From Hemileia vastatrix (lineage: Eukaryota; Basidiomycota; Pucciniomycetes; Pucciniales; Zaghouaniaceae): 64,000 bases of DNA. This document shows, in pieces, positions 9,189 through 18,085 of the stretch. Under the pieces are notes generated by a model. The model saw only the letters and a program-made list of their open reading frames with translations. It was not told the DNA's origin and made no database searches. The number at the start of each line of letters is the position of its first letter. The stretch's first letter is position 1. The position numbers were made by a program, and so were the translations under genes. The stretch lies in NCBI GenBank assembly GCA_030280995.1, contig JASXTE010000186.1:23260-87259 (forward strand), written 5' to 3'.

Positions 9189-9983
9189 CTAAGCTAGAGA
9201 ATCAATCCATGAAAGGTATTTTTCAGGACTTACACTTTCAATAGCAATAGGCATAAATCCATGGTAAACACCACAAATTTCTGAACATTGTCCATAGAAT
9301 ACACCTTCACGTTCAATAAGAACAGATGTTTGGTTTAGTCGTCCTGGTACAGCATCAATTTTAAGTCCTAGACTAGGTACAGCAAAATCATGAATTACAT
9401 CTTGTCCTGTTACGATAAATCGAATATGTGTATCTACAGGTACTACTACTCGGTTATCAACATCAAGTAGTCGTAGTTGACCATCTTCAAGATCAGTTTC
9501 AGGTACCATGTAGGAATCAAATTCAACAGATTCTCCGTCTTCATTAATAAAATCGGAGTATTCATATGACCAGTACCATTGATGACCAGCAGCTTTAATT
9601 GTCATTGACGGTGAAATTACTTCATCCATTAGGTATAGTAGTTTAAAACTAGGGAATGCAATAGCAATTAGAACTAGAGCAGGAGTAATTGTCCAAATTA
9701 GTTCAATAAGTGTACCATGATTAGCATATTTATAAATAATTTGTGATTTAGTAGCACCATTACTTCGAAGAGTTGTGCTTTTAAAATTAAGAATAGTAGA
9801 AGATAGTACCCATAGTACTCCAAAACAAATTACTACAAGATAGAAAAAGATTGAATCATGTAGTTCTGTAATACCTTCTTGTGTTGGTGATGCACCATCT
9901 TGGAATCCAAATTGCCAAGGTTGTGGAGCATCATTATAAATTGGTTGTAGTAGACTACCAAAAAATGAGAATAGAAGATTCAT
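9189..9983 (-). CDS. cox2: Cytochrome c oxidase subunit II
   Basis: Cox2 carries the dinuclear CuA centre that receives electrons from cytochrome c. 264 residues. The N-terminus has [11 protein letters not shown] and two membrane helices (about 40-65, 90-110), followed by the aromatic H-Q-W-Y-W-S-Y-E-Y segment. The CuA ligands lie in D-V-I-H-D-F and in [13 protein letters not shown]. The loop has Val-Tyr where many fungi have Ala-Asn, but the Cys, His and Met ligands are intact. Protein identical in copy B. Confidence 0.97.
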   Translation of the reverse strand: MNLLFSFFGSLLQPIYNDAPQPWQFGFQDGASPTQEGITELHDSIFFYLVVICFGVLWVLSSTILNFKSTTLRSNGATKSQIIYKYANHGTLIELIWTITPALVLIAIAFPSFKLLYLMDEVISPSMTIKAAGHQWYWSYEYSDFINEDGESVEFDSYMVPETDLEDGQLRLLDVDNRVVVPVDTHIRFIVTGQDVIHDFAVPSLGLKIDAVPGRLNQTSVLIEREGVFYGQCSEICGVYHGFMPIAIESVSPEKYLSWIDSLA

Positions 9984-10347
9984 TGTAATATCGTATTTTT
10001 AAAAAGAATATCATTGTCAGTAATAATAGATGATTCATCTATTGAATTACTCAATATATTATCTTCTTTATTTTGACTAAAAAATAGTAGTATATAAATA
10101 CTAAATAAAGAAGAAGAGCATTTCTTATTTACGAGAATAGAATTGGCAATTAAGCCTAATAGGCATTATGTATCATATCCTAATTTCTATTAACGCTATA
10201 TGCAGTAATTTTGTTTTTATATTTATTGGTGCCTTGACAGCAAAGTTTAGTCTTCGAAGAAATTCATGAATAGAACTTCATATTGTGTTGTCTATATCTC
10301 TTTTTGAGATTGTTAAGAGAATATTAGTAGCTAATAAGTATGATGAT
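9984..10347. other. Intergenic region trnV-cox2, no gene seen
   Basis: 364 bases, A+T-rich, no recognisable ORF or RNA gene; a few substitutions between copies. Confidence 0.55.
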
Positions 10348-10416
10348 AAGGAATAGAGGAATCGAACCTCTGTATCCAGTGTGTAAGACCGGTGTTAAAC
10401 CACTCAACTAATCCCC
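10348..10416 (-). tRNA. trnV(uac): tRNA-Val (UAC)
   Basis: On the minus strand: acceptor GGGGATT with weakly paired TATTCCT, anticodon stem CCGGT/ACTGG with loop CTTACAC (anticodon UAC), T arm AGAGG/CCTCT. The only tRNA found on the minus strand; it lies downstream of rns in that transcription unit. Confidence 0.87.
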
Positions 10417-10437
10417 TTTTTCAGATTTGTTTTCTAC

Positions 10438-10461
10438 CTCTTGCTTCTAGCGAAGCAAGAG
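10438..10461. repeat. Perfect 10-bp-stem GC hairpin, opposite orientation
   Basis: CTCTTGCTTC, loop TAGC, then GAAGCAAGAG, the exact reverse complement of 4650-4673. At the same place copy B has only TCAGCGAAGCAAGG, so the element is absent or rearranged there. Confidence 0.8.
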
Positions 10462-10630
10462 AAGGGATGAAATGAAGTAAAATTCATATTTTATAGTATT
10501 TATTACTAAATTGTGAATTTCGTGATTATATCCATATAAAAATATAAGATATATATATGTTTAACTATATTAGTTATATAATGTAACAGTACATTATAGA
10601 ATTAATAAAGGGGGTTATATGATTATTATC

Positions 10631-12125
10631 AATCAGCCACAAGTTCCCTTACGGCTACCTTGCTATAACTTACCAAGAGGAACTCTTTCTTACTCCAATA
10701 AATCCTTACTAAACCATATATTAGATAGATTCATGATAGAACATTTTTCTAAGATAGTATTCCATAATTCGTATTGTTCATAAGTTCAGAATGACCCTTA
10801 GTTGATAGACGGTTAGTACCTCCCAAATATAATAGTTCACCGTTGCGTACTTATCAACGATTACTCGGAATTCCTGATTCACGTAGTCGAGTTTCAGACT
10901 ACGATCCTTATATTACTTTATTTACTGGTTAGCTCTATATTATAAAATTAGTAAGCCCTTGGGCTTACTAATATATATTGCATCAGTTTGTTAAGTCCAA
11001 GTAGCACGTCTGTAGCCCATACTCCATAAGGGTCATGAAGGCTTATCGTATTCCCAAAATGCAAGTTATTCTTGACAAATTCTAAGATTTATAACTTAGA
11101 ATAGGGATTGCGTTCGTTGGCGGACTCAACCTGACATCTCACGACACGAACTGCCGACAGCCATGCAACGCCTGTGATTTTAGAAATATCTAGCATAACT
11201 AGAAATAGTCTAAATCATTCAAGGAGAGGTAAGATTTTACGCGGATTATCGTATTAAACAACATGCTCCACTCCGGGTCTTTAGGATGGTCTAATCTTTT
11301 TGCTTTCTGTCTTGAGACTGTACTTACAAGGTGTTACACATACAGCAGTTAGCTTTTTATCTGGTTATATAAATACCAAATAATAAGTGTAAATAGTTTA
11401 CGGTTTGGACTACACGGGTATCTAATCCGTTTTGCTCCCCAAACTTTCATCCCTCAGTGTCAATCTTTACTTGGTTAGCTGCTTTCGCCTTTAGTGTTCT
11501 ACTAGATATCAATGGATATCATCCCTTCTCCTAGCATTCCGCTAACCTCCATTAGATTCTAGTTTCTATATGTTATTGATTTATTTCAATCAATAAGAAA
11601 CAACCTACAGATCCTTAATACCTATTAATTCAATTTAACGTTAGCCCAGTTCGTTTAACCGCGTCTGCTGGCACGAGACTTAGATTGGACTATTAGTAAG
11701 GTAACGTCATTATCCTCCCTTACGACACTCTATAATCTAATATAGATTAGAGTTCTGGTTAGCTGGGTCACTTTTTCAAGCATTGCCCAAGATACTCCTC
11801 TGCTGCGCGTCTATAAGACACTATCGGCTATTCTCAAACCGATTGCGGGAATTGAAGCTTTCGCTCTTTCCTATTCGTTATAGGCTTGGTGTGCCTTTAC
11901 CACACCAACTACCTGCTAAATATAAAGCCAATCCCTAGTCAGGTTATACCTTTTCTATATACTTGTTTCCTAAGTAACTAAGGGTATGTACTTGTTTCTC
12001 CTCGCCTTTAGCCATGATTCCTCAATAAGAAATCATTCGACTTGCATGAGTAAAACTACCAGATAACGTTCAAACTCTGCTAAGATTAAACAGATATTTA
12101 ATTATATACAAAGAGTTTCTACAAT
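10631..12125 (-). rRNA. rns: Small subunit ribosomal RNA
   Basis: The minus strand carries SSU landmarks. Near the 5' end is AGAGTTTGAACGTTATCTGG and GCATGCAAGTCG-like sequence. In the middle, GTGCCAGCAGACGCGG and GGATTAGATACCCGTGTAGTC. Later, the GCATGTTGTTTAATACGATAA region and CTTGTAAGTACAG-type helices. Near the 3' end, AAGGTAGCCGTAAGGGAACTTGTGGCTG. Ends are estimated from these motifs to within some tens of bases. No intron seen. Only one substitution against copy B was noticed inside it, so it is far more conserved than its flanks. Confidence 0.93.
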
Positions 12126-12578
12126 TTTGTTGAAAGTCACCATAAGAACTTTTACATTATGTAAAAACTAAAATAGGATACACAGTAATAGTGATCATTT
12201 TATTCTATTCCTTTATATAAATCGAATGACACTCTATTTTAAATTAGATTCCATCTTAATTAACTTAATACAAAATGAGTTATGCATTGTACTATCTACA
12301 AGGATCTATTGCATCTATTCTATTATAGGAATGAGAATTATGGTAATATCTACATGCTATTTATATTATTTGGTTTAGAATATTTTAGGTTATTTTCCGG
12401 GCAGCCCCCTTCTAACGAAGCAATAAGCAGGCAACTAAAATAGATATGTTAATGTATTTTTTGCGAAGTAGTCCAATGTATATGAACATCAAATAAAATC
12501 GGGTTTAATAATAGTTATTAAGGAAACAATTCTATTTTTATAGTAGATAAATGATCTCTTCGGAGCAAAAAAAAAATA
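12126..12578. promoter_or_regulatory. Divergent intergenic region rns/trnD, candidate promoter region
   Basis: This 453-base stretch separates the 5' end of minus-strand rns from plus-strand trnD-nad4L-nad5. It is the only place in the unit where transcription units diverge, so promoters for both directions are expected. I see no consensus promoter motif. It contains a GC-rich CCCCCTTCTAACGAAGCAA element (about 12405-12423) and CTCTTCGGAGC (about 12557-12567). Confidence 0.4.
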
Positions 12579-12652
12579 GGGAATCTAGCATAATTGGTTA
12601 ATGTCCTAAATTGTCAGTTTAGACGATGCCAGTTCGAATCTGGTGGTTCTCG
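12579..12652 (+). tRNA. trnD(guc): tRNA-Asp (GUC)
   Basis: Acceptor GGGAATC/GGTTCTC with wobble pairs, anticodon stem CTAAA/TTTAG with loop TTGTCAG (anticodon GUC), T arm CCAG/CTGG with TTCGAAT loop. Confidence 0.88.
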
Positions 12653-12734
12653 TAATAAAATCCCTTAAGGAAACTTTCTCACTGTATATTCACCGAAAGG
12701 TAGTGTTTTATATATCTTTTTTTAATAATTTATA

Positions 12735-13034
12735 ATGAATCTATCTGTAATTCTATTTATTATTGGTATTCTAGGATTTGTTCTAAATCGTAAAAATATT
12801 ATTCTTATGCTAATTTCCATTGAAATTATGCTACTAGCGGTAACACTACTAGTACTAGTAAGTTCATATAGTTTCGATGACATTCTAGGTCAAACATATA
12901 GTATTTATATTATTGCTATTGCTGGTGCAGAATCAGCAATTGGACTAGGTATTCTAGTTGCTTACTACCGTCTACGAGGAAATATTTCTCTAGCTGACCC
13001 GATTTCAAATAAATCAGGGATTAGTAATGGATAG
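12735..13034 (+). CDS. nad4L: NADH dehydrogenase subunit 4L
   Basis: Small three-helix membrane subunit of complex I. 99 residues starting [15 protein letters not shown], with the conserved acidic residue of helix 2 in S-I-E-I-M-L and the G-A-E-S-A-I-G-L-G segment of helix 3. nad5 begins 19 bases after its stop. In many fungi these two genes overlap by one base, so here they are slightly separated but probably cotranscribed. Identical in copy B. Confidence 0.96.
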   Translation: MNLSVILFIIGILGFVLNRKNIILMLISIEIMLLAVTLLVLVSSYSFDDILGQTYSIYIIAIAGAESAIGLGILVAYYRLRGNISLADPISNKSGISNG

Positions 13035-13053
13035 ACCGAAAGGAATATATAAT

Positions 13054-15093
13054 ATGTATCTATCACTTCTACTACTTCCCATTTTTGGATCTTGTGTAGC
13101 TGGATTTCTAGGACGTAAAATTGGTGTGACAGGTGCACATATCATCACTTGTTCATGTCTAATTACATCTGCTTTCCTAGCTATTGTAGCATTTTATGAA
13201 GTAGGACTATGTGGATCTCCTGTATCCATTAACATTACAAGTTGGATTGATTCTGAACTAATGGATGTTTCTTGGGGATTTATGTTCGATAGTCTTACTG
13301 TATCTATGCTACTACCTGTACTAGTTGTATCTGCACTAGTCCATATTTTCTCTGTAGATTATATGAGTAGTGATCCTCATAATCAACGATTTTTCTCTTA
13401 TCTATCTATGTTTACATTCTTTATGCTAGTACTAGTAACTGGAGATAACTATCTAATTATGTTTGTAGGTTGGGAAGGAATTGGGATTTCTTCTTATCTT
13501 CTAATTAATTTTTGGTATACACGTATCCAAGCTAATAAAAGTGCTATTAAAGCGCTAGTTGTTAACCGTGTAGGGGATATGTTCCTATCTGTAGGATTTT
13601 TTGCTATGTTCTTTGTATTTGGAAATCTAGATTATTCAACAGTATTTAGTGTAGCACCATTTATTAATGAAACAATCATTACTCTAATTGGTCTACTTCT
13701 ACTTCTAGCTGCTATGGGAAAAAGTGCTCAACTTGGACTTCATACTTGGCTTCCAGATGCTATGGAAGGACCTACTCCTGTTAGTGCTCTAATCCATGCT
13801 GCAACTCTGGTTACAGCTGGAGTTTATCTTCTACTTCGATCAAGCCCTGTAATTGAATATGGACCAACAACTCTAATTGTGATTACATGGGTAGGGGCTC
13901 TAACAGCTTTCTTTGCTGCAAGTACAGGACTACTACAAAATGATCTTAAACGAGTGATTGCTTATTCTACATGTAGTCAAATGGGTTATCTATTTATGGC
14001 ATGTGGTCTTAGTCAATATAATGTTGCTCTATTTCATCTAGTAAACCATGCTTTCTTTAAAGCTCTTCTATTTCTAGCAGCAGGAGCAGTTCTTCATGCT
14101 ACATATGATCAACAAGATCAACGACGTCTAGGTGGTCTTATTGGATTTCTACCATTTACATATACAGCAATTCTTATTGGATCACTAAGTCTAATGGCGC
14201 TACCATGGCTAACAGGATTTTACTCTAAAGATCTTATTCTAGAAGTAGCCTATGGACAATATGAATTCTCTGGACAAGCTGCTTATTGGCTAGGAACTAT
14301 TTCAGCATGTCTAACTGCTTTCTATAGTCTTCGACTTATTTCTCTGACATTTCTTACTTATCCTAATGCTAGCAAATCAGTTTATCTAAATACACACGAT
14401 GCACCTACTATTGTAATGATCCCACTAATTATTCTATCTCTACTAGCTATTTTCTTTGGATATCTAGGACGAGATCTATTTGTTGGTATGGGTTCAGATT
14501 TCCTATCACCTAGTCTATTTATCCATCCTAGTCATATTTCTCTAGTAGAAGCAGAATTTGGACTACCACTCCTTATTAAACTACTTCCTGCTATTGGAAC
14601 TCTAGGAGGAGCTGGACTGGCACTTTATATGTACCATGTACTACCTCTATTCACAATTCAACTAACAAATACATCATTTGGACGAAACCTTTATCGTTTC
14701 TTTAATGGTAAATACTATGTAGATGTAATTTATAATCATTACTTTATTAATGGTGGACTTAATGTGGGATACACAGTAAGTAAAACACTTGATCGAGGTA
14801 TTATTGAACTTATTGGTCCATATGGTCTAAGCACTAGTCTAACAAGAAGTAGTCGAGATATTTCTAAACTAGATACAGGAAACCTTACAAGTTATGCACT
14901 GTATATCATGCTAGGACTAATTGTTATTACTCTAATGCTATTCTCTCCAATTATGCTATCAAATCAAAGAACTTCTATTCTTAGTGGTTCTGATAGTGGA
15001 ATTACAGATCCTCGTCTAGTATTTATTTTCGTAACTGGACTTATTCTACTAACAAGCTACTCTTCGACTCCGAGTTTTACAAATAAAGTATAA
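13054..15093 (+). CDS. nad5: NADH dehydrogenase subunit 5, intronless allele
   Basis: Nad5 is the distal antiporter-like subunit of complex I with the long lateral helix. 679 residues, start [13 protein letters not shown] chosen by family; an ATG at 13027 inside the nad4L end adds nine extra residues. Conserved [31 protein letters not shown] and [11 protein letters not shown] blocks are continuous. The intron site used in copy B (after nucleotide 717, near 13770) is empty here. One position is Thr ACA (14665-14667) in copy A and AGA in copy B. Confidence 0.97.
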   Translation: MYLSLLLLPIFGSCVAGFLGRKIGVTGAHIITCSCLITSAFLAIVAFYEVGLCGSPVSINITSWIDSELMDVSWGFMFDSLTVSMLLPVLVVSALVHIFSVDYMSSDPHNQRFFSYLSMFTFFMLVLVTGDNYLIMFVGWEGIGISSYLLINFWYTRIQANKSAIKALVVNRVGDMFLSVGFFAMFFVFGNLDYSTVFSVAPFINETIITLIGLLLLLAAMGKSAQLGLHTWLPDAMEGPTPVSALIHAATLVTAGVYLLLRSSPVIEYGPTTLIVITWVGALTAFFAASTGLLQNDLKRVIAYSTCSQMGYLFMACGLSQYNVALFHLVNHAFFKALLFLAAGAVLHATYDQQDQRRLGGLIGFLPFTYTAILIGSLSLMALPWLTGFYSKDLILEVAYGQYEFSGQAAYWLGTISACLTAFYSLRLISLTFLTYPNASKSVYLNTHDAPTIVMIPLIILSLLAIFFGYLGRDLFVGMGSDFLSPSLFIHPSHISLVEAEFGLPLLIKLLPAIGTLGGAGLALYMYHVLPLFTIQLTNTSFGRNLYRFFNGKYYVDVIYNHYFINGGLNVGYTVSKTLDRGIIELIGPYGLSTSLTRSSRDISKLDTGNLTSYALYIMLGLIVITLMLFSPIMLSNQRTSILSGSDSGITDPRLVFIFVTGLILLTSYSSTPSFTNKV

Positions 15094-15149
15094 TACTATT
15101 ATAATGCCATTCTTAATGGATTATAGTAAAACCAATTAAATTATGCAAT

Positions 15150-15155
15150 CCCCCC
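15150..15155 (+). terminator. C6 tract downstream of nad5
   Basis: CAATCCCCCCTTATTTT 57 bases after the stop; candidate mRNA 3'-end signal, conserved in copy B. Confidence 0.45.
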
Positions 15156-15336
15156 TTATTTTGATATCTTTGTTATAAAAGTTATATGCATTATAACTCT
15201 TCCAAAAAAATGTCGTATAATTGCATTAAATATAGGAATACTTTGTAGTCAAACCTACAGAGTGAGCGTAGCAAAAATAGATTTATTTTCTAGAATATCT
15301 TAAAATATACTATATTACTAGACTGATTTGTACTAT

Positions 15337-15410
15337 GGTAATCCTAGCTCATCTGGCAGAGCGCCGATCTGTGGCTTCGGAGGTATCCGGTTCGATCCCG
15401 GAGTTTTACC
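15337..15410 (+). tRNA. trnH(gug): tRNA-His (GUG)
   Basis: Anticodon stem CCGAT/TTCGG with loop CTGTGGC (anticodon GUG), D stem GCTC/GAGC, T arm TCCGG/CCGGA. An extra 5' G (15337) can pair with C73, typical of tRNA-His. The acceptor GTAATCC/GTTTTAC has two mismatches. Confidence 0.88.
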
Positions 15411-15724
15411 CACTTTTCGTAATAAAACATTTTTACTAGTAAACCTCCGATGTTTTACTGTATCATTTTAAAATATTCTAATCTATTTAATACTTCTCCT
15501 TAGAAAAGCTAGAGAGAAATTATTCTAAACAAGATAAGAGATCTTATAATAAATGAATTCTGAAAAATATTTTTTACGCGTGAAGCAAACATATTTCAAA
15601 ATCAAAATAAGGATGGAACCAACAAAATTAGGTTATTTATTACAATTAATTGATTTAAGATAAAATATTTCTTATTTAGTGTAGTAAGAGGAGTTATTAT
15701 CCAGCTATATAAAAATAGAATTTT
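15411..15724. other. Intergenic region trnH to candidate rnpB
   Basis: 314 A+T-rich bases; no gene, RNA motif or GC-rich repeat recognised. Confidence 0.5.
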
Positions 15725-15975
15725 TATTCAATTAAGGAAGGTCTGAGACACAGTTGATTTTATTTTTAATATCCATCTAAATTTCTTGTTGTATTTAATG
15801 ATTTAAAGTATAAATAACTTTATTAAATAAATGTTATGAAATTTTACTTATTTATTGAATACAAAGGTAGATAACGAAGATATCAATAAAAATTGGGATT
15901 CATTAATGGTAAAATCAAATATAAAAAATAGGCTATGAAGCTATATTTCTATACATTACAGAAAATAATAATAAG
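15725..15975 (+). ncRNA. rnpB: Candidate mitochondrial RNase P RNA
   Basis: A+T-rich gene-free stretch with motifs in the order expected for RNase P RNA. Near the 5' side AAGGAAGGTCTGAGACACAG (15734-15753) resembles the conserved GAGGAAAGTCCGGGCTCCA region I. A central GGTAAAATC and an AAATAGG follow. Near the 3' side is TTACAGAAAATAAT (15956-15969), like the ACAGAA of region V. RNase P RNA would trim tRNA 5' ends. rnpB is known in zygomycete mitochondria. Boundaries are guesses, and the match rests on short motifs only. The stretch is nearly identical in copy B, although no protein is encoded. Confidence 0.5.
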
Positions 15976-16339
15976 AAAATAACAAATTTGCTTATTACGT
16001 ACTATAATTAATGGTAAGTGTCACTATTTATAAATCAAATAATTATACCTAGTTCTATTAATACTCAATACAAATTTTATGCTATGACTAGCATAGAATT
16101 ACTATATGACATACTAAATTTAGCTTATAAATAACTAATTTTATTGCTCCGTATTCATTTCTATTTTAGTTATGTACAATCGTTACAATTCTTTATATTA
16201 CCCCCTAGTATTCTTATTGAATTGTAAGAATACTAGTCAAGATATAATTCAATCTTATAATAAGATATACCGCCCTCTTTGGGTTTAAGGTCCTTTCTTA
16301 ATAATAATACAATAAATTAAAATAGAGAATAAATGAAAA
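15976..16339. other. Intergenic region candidate rnpB to trnM
   Basis: A+T-rich; contains C5 at 16201-16205 followed by a 12-bp inverted repeat (16205-16236). No coding capacity. Confidence 0.55.
16201..16236 (+). terminator. C-tract plus long hairpin
   Basis: CCCCC leads into CTAGTATTCTTA, an 8-base loop and TAAGAATACTAG, a perfect 12-bp stem; copy B keeps the stem despite nearby changes. It may mark a transcript end (for example of the candidate rnpB) or a replication element. Confidence 0.4.
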
Positions 16340-16413
16340 GCTGAAGTAGGCTAACTGGTTAAACCATACCACTCATAATGGTAATAAGAAGGGTTCGAGT
16401 CCCTCCTTCGGCT
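16340..16413 (+). tRNA. trnM(cau): tRNA-Met (CAU), second
   Basis: Acceptor GCTGAAG/CTTCGGC (one G-T), anticodon stem TACCA/TGGTA with loop CTCATAA (anticodon CAU), T arm GAGGG-like with TTCGAGT loop. It could be initiator, elongator or Ile-lysidine tRNA. Confidence 0.9.
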
Positions 16414-16439
16414 AGTAAAATAAGAATAAATAATCAATA

Positions 16440-16522
16440 GGACAAACTACTATTGGTGAAGTATGGCAACTTCTAATTGCTGAAAAATGATTTTCTTAGG
16501 AGTTCAAATCTCCTTTTGTCCA
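16440..16522 (+). tRNA. trnS(ucu): Ser-type tRNA with anticodon UCU (predicted AGR decoder)
   Basis: Class II tRNA with long variable arm (GAAAA..TTTTC). The acceptor GGACAAA/TTTGTCC is identical to trnS(GCU) at 22369, and the T arm AGGAG/CTCCT is shared with both other tRNA-Ser genes. The anticodon stem GGCAA/TTGCT carries loop CTTCTAA, so the anticodon is UCU, which reads AGA/AGG. A normal tRNA-Arg(UCU) would be class I without this arm. It is therefore read as a duplicated tRNA-Ser(GCU) with changed anticodon, delivering Ser at AGR. Discriminator is A rather than the G of the other two, so charging needs direct proof. Confidence 0.8.
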
Positions 16523-16914
16523 AAGTATCTTTTCTTCATTAGCACAAGCTATATCTTTATTCTATTTCTTCTTGGAAGGTCTACTTAAATCAAGATAATG
16601 TTATGTAATATAATATTTATAACGACTTTTTTTATTGGAGTAAAGAAACTATGAACAGCTGAAATAATGAGTTCTCTCCTTCTAGCGAAGCAAGAAGCAA
16701 GGATTATTTAGTTAATTATAAAGTAAATGAATATTTTATTCAAGTCAACTATTGAATGAAAGTAGTATTGGCAATAGATTCTTCTTGGAAACTACCTTGC
16801 CAAATTACATGAATATAAAGCTATAGCTTTATATACCCCTCCTTATTTCTTGACTTTTAAAATTATGGCCCTTCAAAGCAAAAGCGTCAAAGTCTATTAA
16901 ATTAAATCAAAACA
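16523..16914. other. Intergenic region trnS(UCU)-rps3
   Basis: 392 A+T-rich bases with a CTCCTTCTAGCGAAGCAAG element (16677-16702). A short palindrome AAAGCTATAGCTTT lies at about 16818-16831. No gene. Confidence 0.55.
16677..16702. repeat. GC-rich short repeat
   Basis: CTCCTTCTAGCGAAGCAAG followed by AAGCAAGG; one end of the motif is duplicated. Confidence 0.65.
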
Positions 16915-18051
16915 ATGAATCTTCTACTTAATCGAGTATCATCTCAAAATATTGGGGGAAAAAACTCACTGACAATTCAAGGAAATCAAATTCTTTCTAA
17001 TAATAGAAGTACACTTGATATTTCTATTAAAAGCACGTCACATAATAAAATGACATTTCTAGTAATGGATAAAAAAAATCTAAGTACTAGAAGAAATCAA
17101 TCATCAGAAAGCAAAGAAGTATTTTGGAATCGTGGAACAACTGCGTGGAAAAACGATAGAGATCGTATGTCTAATTCTATTGCTACTTTTTCTGGGAGTG
17201 GTACAAGAAAATTTTCTTGCTTCGCTAGTAGAAACAAAAGTTATCACTTTACAAACAATACTCTTGGAATGGGACAAACAAGAAAAATGAATGGCCATGA
17301 TAATAATGCTGTGCTACTTCTTAATTCATTTTTTGGTGGGTCTATTCTTACTGGTACTAGTCTTGAAGGATCAAGAACTAGAAAAAATACAGGAAATATT
17401 GCATGTATTATCAGAAAACCATCTTTCAGTCATACAAATCATAAAGTGACAATTCAACTTTTTTATTATACGAGTATCCCTAATGAAGCTTTTTCTACAA
17501 CGAATTCTACAGCAAAAAAAATGAGATCTAATGTATCCTTCCGAGGAAGAGCAAAAGATTCTGTAATGGCACATCCAAACAGAAGATCAATGCTGACTTC
17601 TCTATCTACTTATCTAGCTCAACTTTATAAAAAGGAAGTTTCTCTAGTTATGATTCGTCTGCATTATCCATATCTAGATAGTTATATTCTAGCACAATAT
17701 CTTGCTCATAATGCACCAAATAATACCTTTATTCAATTTCAAGAAACTATTTTCACCAATGCAGCAAAAGCATTTCATAGTTCTGATCTACCTAGTCATA
17801 TTACAGGAATTAAAGTACAAATTTCAGGACGACTGACTACAGAATCTGTAATTCCACGTATCACGGTAAAATCTAGTCTAATTGGATCATTTGGTGGATC
17901 TGATAAAGGGAAATCTACTCTAGCGGAACAAAAAACAAATGCAAGAAATAACTCAGGTAAAATTAGACGAGTTATTGATTACTCTAGATTTACTCATAAA
18001 AATAATCTAGGATCCTTTACTATTAAAGTATGGATTGCATCAAGACAATAA
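16915..18051 (+). CDS. rps3: Mitochondrial ribosomal protein S3
   Basis: Rps3 is the small-subunit ribosomal protein retained in many fungal mitochondria. 378 residues, basic and Ser/Asn-rich. The C-terminal part is recognisable: L-H-Y-P-Y-L-D-S-Y-I-L-A-Q-Y-L-A (about 244-260), G-I-K-V-Q-I-S-G-R-L (about 302-311) and the end K-N-N-L-G-S-F-T-I-K-V-W-I. Conserved Arg there are CGA/CGT, while AGA codons cluster in the Ser-rich variable part (for example around 16999 and 17090). A dispersed GC-rich element sits in frame at 17214-17232 (encoding S-C-F-A-S). Three residue differences or fewer against copy B. Confidence 0.85.
   Translation: MNLLLNRVSSQNIGGKNSLTIQGNQILSNNRSTLDISIKSTSHNKMTFLVMDKKNLSTRRNQSSESKEVFWNRGTTAWKNDRDRMSNSIATFSGSGTRKFSCFASRNKSYHFTNNTLGMGQTRKMNGHDNNAVLLLNSFFGGSILTGTSLEGSRTRKNTGNIACIIRKPSFSHTNHKVTIQLFYYTSIPNEAFSTTNSTAKKMRSNVSFRGRAKDSVMAHPNRRSMLTSLSTYLAQLYKKEVSLVMIRLHYPYLDSYILAQYLAHNAPNNTFIQFQETIFTNAAKAFHSSDLPSHITGIKVQISGRLTTESVIPRITVKSSLIGSFGGSDKGKSTLAEQKTNARNNSGKIRRVIDYSRFTHKNNLGSFTIKVWIASRQ
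17214..17232. repeat. GC-rich element inside rps3 coding sequence
   Basis: TCTTGCTTCGCTAGTAGA matches the dispersed CTTGCTTCGCTAGAAG element and is read in frame. Confidence 0.65.
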
Positions 18052-18079
18052 AGTCATTTATAGAACTTTGTGAAACAAA

Positions 18080-18085
18080 CCCCCC
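18080..18085 (+). terminator. C6 tract downstream of rps3
   Basis: ACAAACCCCCCTATC 29 bases after the rps3 stop; same in copy B. Confidence 0.45.

Noticed and set aside
16440..16522. Reading the class II tRNA at 16440 as trnL(UAA)
   Set aside because: With a standard 7-base loop and T33 the anticodon is UCU; TAA in the loop sequence is not positioned as an anticodon. Acceptor and T arm match tRNA-Ser.
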